Below, in pieces: positions 57,569-64,000 of a stretch of DNA of 64,000 nt. Numbering within the stretch: position 1 is the first letter of the stretch; each line of letters starts with the position of its first letter. The position numbers and the translations under genes were made by a program. This stretch comes from Chitinophaga filiformis (lineage in GTDB: Bacteria > Bacteroidota > Bacteroidia > Chitinophagales > Chitinophagaceae), in contig NZ_CP095855.1 of assembly GCF_023100805.1 (NCBI RefSeq), positions 1,777,001 through 1,841,000 on the forward strand, written 5' to 3'. Below the pieces are notes generated by a model that was not told the DNA's origin, made no database searches, and worked only from the letters and a program-made list of their open reading frames with translations.

Positions 57569-57997
57569 TCAGCGGGCATTACGCTTTTGTTGCTTCTTAT
57601 CCAGCCGGGCTTCCATTTGTTCTTTCTTCTTCATTTCCCAGTCATTCCATTTCTTGAACTGCTCGGGCGTCAGCACTGATTTAAAACGCTGGCTGCGTTC
57701 TTCATTCAATGCTTTCATCTGCTGCATCTTATCTTTTTTGGAAAGCGTGGTGTTGTGTTTGAGCGCTTCCATACGACGGGTTATATCAGTATTGATCGTA
57801 TGAATATCTTTGTCCTGCTGACTGGAAAGATTTAACCGCCGGTCAAGTTTATCGCTCATTTTATTAGCACGATCTTCGGGTGTAAAGCGTACCTTTTTTG
57901 TTGTCGTGGAGTCTCCCTGCTGTGCCATGCCGGTGCCGCTGAGAGCCAGTAACAGACAAACCAGCAGCCCGCTGATACGGATCATATTTCTTCTCAT
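57569..57997 (-). CDS. Spy/CpxP-like small periplasmic protein
   Basis: A 142-aa exported protein: signal peptide (about 1-25, ending GMAQQ), then a basic helical region with RLNLSSQQDKDIHTINTDIT and LTPEQFKKWNDWEMKKKEQM. The LT-x-x-Q-type repeats resemble Spy/CpxP or DUF4890 proteins, helical periplasmic chaperone-like proteins. Length and very high Lys/Gln/Arg content fit. Not in an obvious operon; divergent from the amidohydrolase at 58196. Met 57985 is an alternative start. Confidence 0.65.
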   Translation of the reverse strand: MRRNMIRISGLLVCLLLALSGTGMAQQGDSTTTKKVRFTPEDRANKMSDKLDRRLNLSSQQDKDIHTINTDITRRMEALKHNTTLSKKDKMQQMKALNEERSQRFKSVLTPEQFKKWNDWEMKKKEQMEARLDKKQQKRNAR

Positions 57998-58195
57998 AAA
58001 AAAGGAATTGTTCTCTCCTTAAATATAGGTAATTACTGCAATATTAATACCAATCATCAAAAAACTAATCAAATATGCGGACACCACATTAATCATTTGT
58101 TACTTTTAAGGATCAGCAGGTATTATCGCCTTGGTGGCCCCTTCTGGTATTCAGGATACTATGAAACCAAAATCTAAATAGTCAAACAACAGCAA

Positions 58196-61100
58196 ATGAG
58201 TAAAATCTTTTCGTCGCGTAAGCGGCTTTCCCGTCTGTGTCTCTTGCTGGGCGGCCTGCTTGCAGGCAGTTATGCCCGTGCGCAGGAGACCTTTCCTGTG
58301 AATGGAGTGGCCGACAACAGAGAAGGCTGTTATGCCTTTGTCAAAGCTACTATTGTAAAAAACGCAGGTACTGTTCTTAACAACGCTACCCTGGTGATAC
58401 GCAATGGCCGTATCGTAAGTGTCGGTAATGGCCCTGTACCCAAAGACGCCGTGGTAATTGATTGTGAAGGTAAATATATCTATCCCTCTTTTGTAGACCT
58501 GTATAGCGATTACGGAACCTCTTCCGCAAAGAAAGCCACAGGTGGTTACAGAAGCGATGTTCAGTTCCTTTCTGCCACAAAAGGCGCCTATGGATGGAAC
58601 CAGGCTATCAAAAGTGAAGTGAATGCAGCCAGCGTTTTTACGACAGATGGTACAGCGGCAGAATCACTCAGGAATGCGGGCTTTGGCGCCGTCCTCTCTC
58701 ATCAGCAGGATGGTATAGCCCGTGGTACCGGTGTGCTGGTAACGCTGGCAGACGAGCGTGATAATAAAGTGTTGATAAAAGAAAAGGCCAGCGCGCATTA
58801 TTCTTTCGACAAAGGCAGTTCTACACAGAACTATCCCAGTTCTTTAATGGGCAGTATCGCCCTGTTACGGCAAACATATCTCGACGCGCAATGGTATCAG
58901 TCACATCCTGCTAAAGAAGGCACTAACCTTACATTGCAGGCCTGGAATGACAACCGTGCTTTACCTCAGATATTTGAAGTAACAGATAAATGGGATGTAT
59001 TGCGTGCCGATAAAATAGGAGATGAATTTGGCGTACAATATATCATCAAGGCCGGTGGTAATGAATACCAGCGTATACCTGAAATGATCGCTACCAAAGC
59101 ATCGTTTATCCTGCCCCTGAACTTTCCTCAGCCTATAGATGTGGAAGACCCTAACGATGCGCGCTTCGTGGCCCTGAGTGAGATGAAACACTGGGAGCTG
59201 GCACCGACAGAAGCAGCTGCTTTTGAAAAGGCAAATATACCATTCTGCTTTACTGCTGCCGGACTGAAAGATGTAAAACAGTTGCTCGCAGCTGTGAGAA
59301 AATCTATTGAATATGGTCTCAGTGAACAAAAGGCATTGGAGGCATTAACGCTTTCGCCTGCACGTATCATTAAGGCCGACGACCAGGTAGGCTCACTGGA
59401 GCCAGGTAAACTGGCTAACTTCCTGCTAACATCCGGTACCATCTTTAACGAAAATACGGTGTTGTTCCAGAACTGGGTACAAGGGAAAAAATATGTTGTA
59501 AAAGATGAAGGCTGGAAAGATGTACGCGGCACTTATACTCTCACTGTCAATCCCGGCAATGCCGAATATACCCTCCTGTTAAAAGGAACTGCTGCCACGC
59601 CGGCATTGTCGCTCGTACAGCAGGATACCTTAGCCGGTACCCTTACTATAAATGGCCAGCTGGTAAAACTGGCCTTCCCCCTGAAAAAAGGCGGTGCTCA
59701 GTTACGTCTGAGCGGCGTAACCGGTGCGGGAGAATGGACAGGTACAGGCGTGGATACCAGTGGAAAATGGGTAAAATGGAGCGCTGTATTCAATGCGGCA
59801 TATACCAAACAGGATTCAGCTAAAACAAAAACCGCTCCGCAGATCGGTAATATCTATTTCCCTTTCAATGGTTATGGATGGGAAGCATTGCCTAAACAAC
59901 AGGACCTGCTGATAAAGAATGCAACTGTCTGGACAAACGAGAAAGATGGTAAACTGGAAAATACAGATGTATTGGTACGCAACGGTAAGATTGCCCAGAT
60001 CGGAAAGAACCTGCCTGCCGGCAATGCCCGCGTTATTGATGGTACTGGTAAACATCTTACACCCGGTATCATTGACGAGCATTCCCATATCGCTATTTCC
60101 AGGGGCGTAAATGAAGGTACACAGTCAGTAACTTCAGAAGTCCGCATTGCCGATGTGGTAAATCCTGATGATGTGAACATCTACAGGCAATTGAGCGGAG
60201 GCGTAACTGCGTCTCACCTGCTGCACGGGTCGGCTAATACTATCGGCGGGCAAAGCCAGCTGATCAAATTACGTTGGGGGGCTGATGCAGAAGCGCTGAA
60301 GTTCGAAGGCGCAGATCAGTTCATCAAATTTGCATTGGGTGAGAATGTGAAACAGTCCAACTGGGGCGACCGCCAGCGCGAGCGTTTCCCTCAGACGCGT
60401 ATGGGGGTAGAGCAGGTGCTGACAGATGCCTTTACCCGTGCACGCGATTATGAAAAGGCCGGTCCTGGTAAGCGCCGCGACCTTGAGCTGGACGCGCTTG
60501 TAGAGATACTGAACAGTAAACGCTTTATTACCTGCCACTCTTATGTACAGAGCGAGATCAACATGCTGATGCACGTAGCAGATAGTTTCCATTTCCATGT
60601 GAACACCTTCACCCATATCCTGGAAGGGTACAAGGTGGCTGATAAAATGAAACAGCATGGCGCGGGCGCCGGTACCTTTGCGGACTGGTGGGCATATAAG
60701 ATGGAAGTACAGGATGCCATTCCATACAATGCTACAATCATGCAACGTGTAGGGGTGAATGTTGCTATCAATTCTGATGATGCTGAAATGGCCCGCAGGC
60801 TGAACCAGGAAGCAGCGAAAAGCATTAAATACGGCGATATGACCGAAGAGGAAGCCCTGAAACTGGTGACCCTCAACCCGGCAAAGCTCCTGCATGTAGA
60901 CGCCCGTGTGGGTAGTATCAAGGCCGGTAAAGACGCCGACCTGGTACTCTGGAGCGATAACCCGCTCAGCATTTATGCAAAGGCTGACAAGACCCTGGTA
61001 GATGGTGTTGTGTATTTCGACAGAGAGAAAGACCTGGAACTGCGTCAGCGTATCAGCACTGAGCGCAACCGCCTGGTGCTGAAAATGCTGGGAGAGAAAA

Positions 61101-61213
61101 AGAAAGGTACACCTACCCAGAAGGCCTCGACTACACTGGAAGAAATGTACCATTGTGAAGACCTGCAGGGCGGCCATCAGCAACGCCTGACAGATGGAAA
61201 CAACGAATTGTAA
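58196..61213 (+). CDS. two-module amidohydrolase family protein, exported
   Basis: A 1005-aa protein with a signal peptide (about 1-30, ending YARAQ) and two amidohydrolase-like modules in tandem. The first (about 40-440) has the beta-sandwich start NNATLVIRNGRIVSVGNG, but PSFVDLYSDYG replaces the usual H-x-H. The second (about 575-975) is complete: PGIIDEHSHIAI with H-x-H, later His in FITCHSYVQSE and FTHILEGYKV, Asp in NVAINSDDAEMARRL, then LVTLNPAKLLHVDARVGSIK. A TolB-like or imidazolonepropionase-like hydrolase is expected; the substrate is unknown. Overlaps the reading frame of the next amidohydrolase region by context, with 25 bp between stop and next start. Confidence 0.88.
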   Translation: MSKIFSSRKRLSRLCLLLGGLLAGSYARAQETFPVNGVADNREGCYAFVKATIVKNAGTVLNNATLVIRNGRIVSVGNGPVPKDAVVIDCEGKYIYPSFVDLYSDYGTSSAKKATGGYRSDVQFLSATKGAYGWNQAIKSEVNAASVFTTDGTAAESLRNAGFGAVLSHQQDGIARGTGVLVTLADERDNKVLIKEKASAHYSFDKGSSTQNYPSSLMGSIALLRQTYLDAQWYQSHPAKEGTNLTLQAWNDNRALPQIFEVTDKWDVLRADKIGDEFGVQYIIKAGGNEYQRIPEMIATKASFILPLNFPQPIDVEDPNDARFVALSEMKHWELAPTEAAAFEKANIPFCFTAAGLKDVKQLLAAVRKSIEYGLSEQKALEALTLSPARIIKADDQVGSLEPGKLANFLLTSGTIFNENTVLFQNWVQGKKYVVKDEGWKDVRGTYTLTVNPGNAEYTLLLKGTAATPALSLVQQDTLAGTLTINGQLVKLAFPLKKGGAQLRLSGVTGAGEWTGTGVDTSGKWVKWSAVFNAAYTKQDSAKTKTAPQIGNIYFPFNGYGWEALPKQQDLLIKNATVWTNEKDGKLENTDVLVRNGKIAQIGKNLPAGNARVIDGTGKHLTPGIIDEHSHIAISRGVNEGTQSVTSEVRIADVVNPDDVNIYRQLSGGVTASHLLHGSANTIGGQSQLIKLRWGADAEALKFEGADQFIKFALGENVKQSNWGDRQRERFPQTRMGVEQVLTDAFTRARDYEKAGPGKRRDLELDALVEILNSKRFITCHSYVQSEINMLMHVADSFHFHVNTFTHILEGYKVADKMKQHGAGAGTFADWWAYKMEVQDAIPYNATIMQRVGVNVAINSDDAEMARRLNQEAAKSIKYGDMTEEEALKLVTLNPAKLLHVDARVGSIKAGKDADLVLWSDNPLSIYAKADKTLVDGVVYFDREKDLELRQRISTERNRLVLKMLGEKKKGTPTQKASTTLEEMYHCEDLQGGHQQRLTDGNNEL

Positions 61214-61238
61214 TTGCCGGACGCATCAACTAAACATC

Positions 61239-62534
61239 ATGAAACGGATCATCTTAACATATATCACCGCGCTTTCCTGTACGGCTGCATTGGCCCAGGA
61301 AACAATCTATCCTGCCCCGCCGCAGGGAAAGACCATTTACATCATCAATGCCACTATCCATGTTGGTAACGGACAGGTGCTTGAAAACGGCGCATTGACC
61401 TTTTCCAATGGTAAGATCACTGCCGTGGGCAATAATCTGCCCGCTCCGGGCGCCGATGGGACCATTATGGACCTGAAAGGGCAACATGTATATCCTGGCG
61501 TTATTTCACCACTCACGAACCTGGGTCTGACCGAGGTAGAAGCTGTAAGAGCTACCAACGACTATACCGAGGTGGGGGAGATCAACCCTTCTGTACGTTC
61601 ACTGGTAGCCTATAATACTGATTCTAAAGTGATCAATACCCTCCGTTCCAATGGTATCCTGCTGGCACAGGTAACGCCTGAAGGAGGAATGATACCCGGT
61701 TCTTCTTCTGTAGTGCAGCTCGACGCATGGAACTGGGAAGATGCCGCTTATAGGAAAGATGGGGCCATTCATTTCTATATGCCCAGCCTCCTGCCACCGC
61801 CATCCATGCCGGGACGTTTTTTCACCGTTACGAAAGACAGGGCAGAAGAATTTGCAGAACAGACAGGTAAGGTGCGTGCCTTTCTGAATGAGGCAAAAGC
61901 TTATCTGCAGGAAGACAAACATACCGCAGTTAACCTCAAGTTTGAAGCCGTAAAAGGGCTGTTCACCAAAGAACAGAAACTATTCGTTCACTGCAACCTG
62001 GTGAAGGAAATGCTGGTAGCTGTTGACTTTGCAAAGGAGTTCGGGATCGATGTGGTGATTGCCGGAGGAGCAGATTCCTGGATCATTGCGGATGTTCTGA
62101 AACAGAACAATATCGCCGTTGTGCTCACACAGCCACATAGCCTGCCGCTGACGCCAGACGATGATGTGGACCAGCCTTATAAAACAGCCGCTCAGTTACA
62201 GCAGGCGGGAGTATTGTTCTGCCTGAGCAATGAGGGGTTCTGGCAACAGCGTAACCTGCCCTTTGAAGCAGGCACGGCCAGTACCTATGGGCTTACGAAG
62301 GAACAGGCGCTGACCGCCGTGACCTTAAATACAGCCCGCATCCTGGGTATTGATAAAAACACCGGTTCCCTGGAAACAGGCAAGGACGCCAATATCGTTA
62401 TCAGTACCGGCGACCTGCTGGATATGCGCAGCAGCATAGTCACCCATGCCTTTATCCAGGGCAGGAAGATCAACCTGGACAATAAACAGAAACAGCTGTA
62501 CGAGCGTTATAAACATAAGTACGGACTGAAGTAA
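61239..62534 (+). CDS. amidohydrolase-like protein lacking the H-x-H site, exported
   Basis: A 431-aa protein with a signal peptide (MKRIILTYITALSCTAALAQ). The fold is recognised by NATIHVGNGQVLENGALTFS and ALTAVTLNTARILGIDKNTG, then LETGKDANIVISTGD. The metal site normally formed by PG-x-ID-x-H-x-H reads PGVISPLTNLG, so it is probably not a typical metal-dependent hydrolase. It follows the two-module amidohydrolase by 25 bp and likely works with it as a complex partner or pseudo-enzyme. The frame is open to 61194, but the signal peptide sets the start at 61239. Confidence 0.85.
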   Translation: MKRIILTYITALSCTAALAQETIYPAPPQGKTIYIINATIHVGNGQVLENGALTFSNGKITAVGNNLPAPGADGTIMDLKGQHVYPGVISPLTNLGLTEVEAVRATNDYTEVGEINPSVRSLVAYNTDSKVINTLRSNGILLAQVTPEGGMIPGSSSVVQLDAWNWEDAAYRKDGAIHFYMPSLLPPPSMPGRFFTVTKDRAEEFAEQTGKVRAFLNEAKAYLQEDKHTAVNLKFEAVKGLFTKEQKLFVHCNLVKEMLVAVDFAKEFGIDVVIAGGADSWIIADVLKQNNIAVVLTQPHSLPLTPDDDVDQPYKTAAQLQQAGVLFCLSNEGFWQQRNLPFEAGTASTYGLTKEQALTAVTLNTARILGIDKNTGSLETGKDANIVISTGDLLDMRSSIVTHAFIQGRKINLDNKQKQLYERYKHKYGLK

Positions 62535-62552
62535 GGAATCAGAAAATAGCTG

Positions 62553-62592
62553 AAAAGCAGGGTGTTGTACTAACAATACCCTGCTTTTTTTT
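62553..62592 (+). terminator. terminator of the amidohydrolase pair
   Basis: AAAAGCAGGGT (62553-62563) pairs with ACCCTGCTTTT (62578-62588), followed by more T (to 62593). A classical intrinsic terminator. Confidence 0.85.
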
Positions 62593-62638
62593 TAGTTATG
62601 GCATGAAATTTATTGTTTCATAGCAAACACATTAAGAA

Positions 62639-63142
62639 ATGGGAGCAATCCTCAAAAGAGAAGATGCTATCCGGAAGGTTTCCGACCTGATCAATGAAGT
62701 ACGGGTATGCATGTTCACCACCATAGACGATCATGGACATGTCATTTCCAGGCCTATGGCCACTGTCGATGTGGATAAGGATGGAAATGTATGGTTCTTT
62801 TCCAATGAATATTCGGGCAAGGTTACCCAGATCTCGGAGAACAATGAGCTCAACCTGATCTATTCCCATCCGGGGCACAACACCTACCTGAATATCTTCG
62901 GTATTGGTTCTATCATCATTGATAAAGAGAAAATGAAGCAATTATGGACACCGGCAGTGGAGGTATGGTTTCCTGAGGGTATTGACGACCCCAGGTTATG
63001 CCTGCTGAAAGTGGATACGAAACAGGCCTGGTACTGGGACAATTCATCCAGCAAGATGGTGATCTTCTTTAATATGCTGACCTCGATCATCAGGGGTAAA
63101 AGGTATGAGGAAGGAGAACATGGGGAATTGGATATAGAGTAG
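62639..63142 (+). CDS. pyridoxamine 5'-phosphate oxidase-fold general stress protein
   Basis: A 167-aa cytoplasmic protein of the split-barrel flavin-binding family (general stress protein 26 type). Visible are VCMFTTIDDHGHVISRPMAT, DGNVWFFSNEYSGKVTQISE, LNIFGIGSIIIDKEKMKQLW and TPAVEVWFPEGIDDPRLCLL. Such proteins bind FMN or FAD; the physiological reaction is usually not known. Monocistronic, with a bidirectional terminator downstream shared with tyrS. Confidence 0.9.
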   Translation: MGAILKREDAIRKVSDLINEVRVCMFTTIDDHGHVISRPMATVDVDKDGNVWFFSNEYSGKVTQISENNELNLIYSHPGHNTYLNIFGIGSIIIDKEKMKQLWTPAVEVWFPEGIDDPRLCLLKVDTKQAWYWDNSSSKMVIFFNMLTSIIRGKRYEEGEHGELDIE

Positions 63143-63185
63143 TATAATACGTTACAGGTCCAACGGAAAAGATATAAATAATAAA

Positions 63186-63214
63186 GGCTGGCAATTCATT
63201 TGCCAGCCCTTGTT
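63186..63214. terminator. bidirectional terminator between convergent genes
   Basis: GGCTGGCAA (63186-63194) pairs with TTGCCAGCC (63200-63208) around a 5-nt loop. AAA precedes and CTTGTTCTT follows, so it can serve the plus-strand stress protein and the minus-strand tyrS. Confidence 0.7.
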
Positions 63215-63230
63215 CTTATACTGTTTGTAT

Positions 63231-64000
63231 TTACTTCGCTATTACCAGATTGAATTTGTTAGCGCCCCTCTGTACCAGCATATATTTGCCGTTCAATAAC
63301 TGGTTTTTGGTAACCACGGTGTCTATCCCGCTCACCTTTACTTTGTTAATGCTGATACCGTTATTCTGTACCATTTTTCTGGCTTCACCTTTACTGGGTA
63401 GGATTCCGGTTTCTGCAAGGAATGAAACGATATCTTTTCCCGCTTCCAGTTCAGCGGCAGAAAATTCAAACTGAGGAACGCCATCCATTACATCCAGCAG
63501 TTGTTGTTCTGTGAGTGATTGCAAGGCATCAGCAGTGTCTTTACCGAATAGTATCTCGGTTGCCTTTACGGCAAATTCATACTCCTTTTCGCTGTGAACA
63601 AAGATAGTAAGTTCCTGGGCCAGTCTTTTTTGGAGCAGCCGCAGATGGGGCGCCTGATCATGGGCTGTGATCAGTTCATCGATCTCCTGTTGACTAAGGA
63701 AAGTAAAGATCTTGATATAGTTCTTCACATCTTCATCGGTGGTTTTTAACCAGAACTGGTAAAACAAATATGGCGATGTTTTTTGGGCATCCAACCATAC
63801 ATTACCATTCTCCGACTTTCCGAACTTGGTACCATCTGCTTTTTTCAGCAGCGGACAGGTAAATGCAAAGGCCTCTCCATTAGCTTTACGACGAACCAGT
63901 TCAGTACCGGTTACAATATTGCCCCACTGGTCCGAACCGCCCATTTGCAGCTTGACGTTCTTTGCAGTATATAAATGGTAGAAATCATATCCCTGGATCA
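63231..64000 (-). CDS. tyrS: tyrosyl-tRNA synthetase, partial (5' end outside window)
   Basis: The C-terminal 256 residues or so of TyrRS; the frame runs off the right edge with YDFYHLYTAKNVKLQMGGSD and then QWGNIVTGTELVRR, a class I core block. The KMSKS-like loop reads KFGKSENGN. The anticodon-binding region and a C-terminal S4-like domain (PSKGEARKMVQNNGISINKV) complete it. It charges tRNA-Tyr and is essential. The apparent ATG at 63944 is internal (in LQMGGSDQW). Confidence 0.96.
   Translation of the reverse strand, partial: IQGYDFYHLYTAKNVKLQMGGSDQWGNIVTGTELVRRKANGEAFAFTCPLLKKADGTKFGKSENGNVWLDAQKTSPYLFYQFWLKTTDEDVKNYIKIFTFLSQQEIDELITAHDQAPHLRLLQKRLAQELTIFVHSEKEYEFAVKATEILFGKDTADALQSLTEQQLLDVMDGVPQFEFSAAELEAGKDIVSFLAETGILPSKGEARKMVQNNGISINKVKVSGIDTVVTKNQLLNGKYMLVQRGANKFNLVIAK

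Noticed and set aside
1..64000. tRNA, rRNA, IS element or prophage
   Set aside because: No T-loop-like GGTTCGAATCC pattern in the gaps, no transposase or phage genes, no rRNA segments recognised.

Overview
The window looks like a chromosomal segment of a Chitinophagaceae member (Bacteroidota), most likely a Chitinophaga relative. The evidence is a SusC/SusD pair, TonB receptors with STN and carboxypeptidase-like N-terminal domains, a FecI/FecR-type sigma/anti-sigma pair with HmuY, a subtilase with a T9SS-type C-terminal tail, lipoprotein signals, and promoters of the Bacteroidota type (TTG or TTTG, about 16-21 bases, then TAnnTTTG). No rRNA, tRNA, phage, IS element or CRISPR array was seen. 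All family assignments come from reading motifs by eye; no database search was run.

Layout. 0.1-2.4 kb: a membrane acyltransferase divergent from a LacI-type regulator. 2.4-4.4 kb: a gene-free stretch holding five tandem 217-bp palindromic repeats, a diverged solitary copy in the opposite orientation, and two LacI-like operators, one inside the galK promoter. 4.4-6.7 kb: galK-galT (Leloir pathway). 6.8-10.7 kb: a TonB-dependent receptor, a long intergenic region with a possible small RNA, and a TonB energy transducer. 10.9-13.5 kb: PEP carboxylase. 13.6-19.5 kb: a complete urease operon, ureA-B-C-E-F-G-D plus a UreH-type nickel permease. 19.6-23.3 kb: the oxidative pentose phosphate operon gnd-zwf-pgl. 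23.6-33.2 kb: GH29 fucosidase, S8 peptidase, FMN-binding glutamate-synthase-like protein, MscS channel and GH20 hexosaminidase. 33.4-36.7 kb: an MprF-type lysyl-PG synthase/flippase followed by an AcvB/VirJ-like hydrolase. 36.7-40.0 kb: a region rich in non-coding structure, with small ORFs, a short HTH protein, a LytTR-only protein, phased TTAAC repeats and an atypical LuxR-type response regulator. 40.3-45.0 kb: SusC/SusD. 45.0-48.7 kb: AraC regulator and siderophore-interacting protein, a small unknown, a sigma-region-2/TM/TPR fusion and a MarR regulator. 48.8-51.5 kb: mannonate dehydratase and glycerate kinase. 51.6-57.3 kb: ECF sigma, FecR, STN-TonB receptor and HmuY lipoprotein. 57.6-62.5 kb: a Spy-like small protein and two amidohydrolase-family proteins. 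62.6-64.0 kb: a flavin/PLP-oxidase-fold stress protein and the 3' part of tyrS.

How the genes fit together. Several units are classical operons: galactose catabolism, urea hydrolysis with nickel delivery, and NADPH supply. The 51.6-57.3 kb block reads as a cell-surface signalling unit in which an outer-membrane receptor, FecR and an ECF sigma factor control uptake with HmuY, probably of heme or iron. The MprF/AcvB pair would make and remove aminoacylated phosphatidylglycerol. The glycosidases and the SusCD pair fit a polysaccharide-degrading lifestyle.

The least explained parts are the palindromic mini-ORF repeats at 2.4-3.9 kb and the structured 36.7-39.1 kb region.
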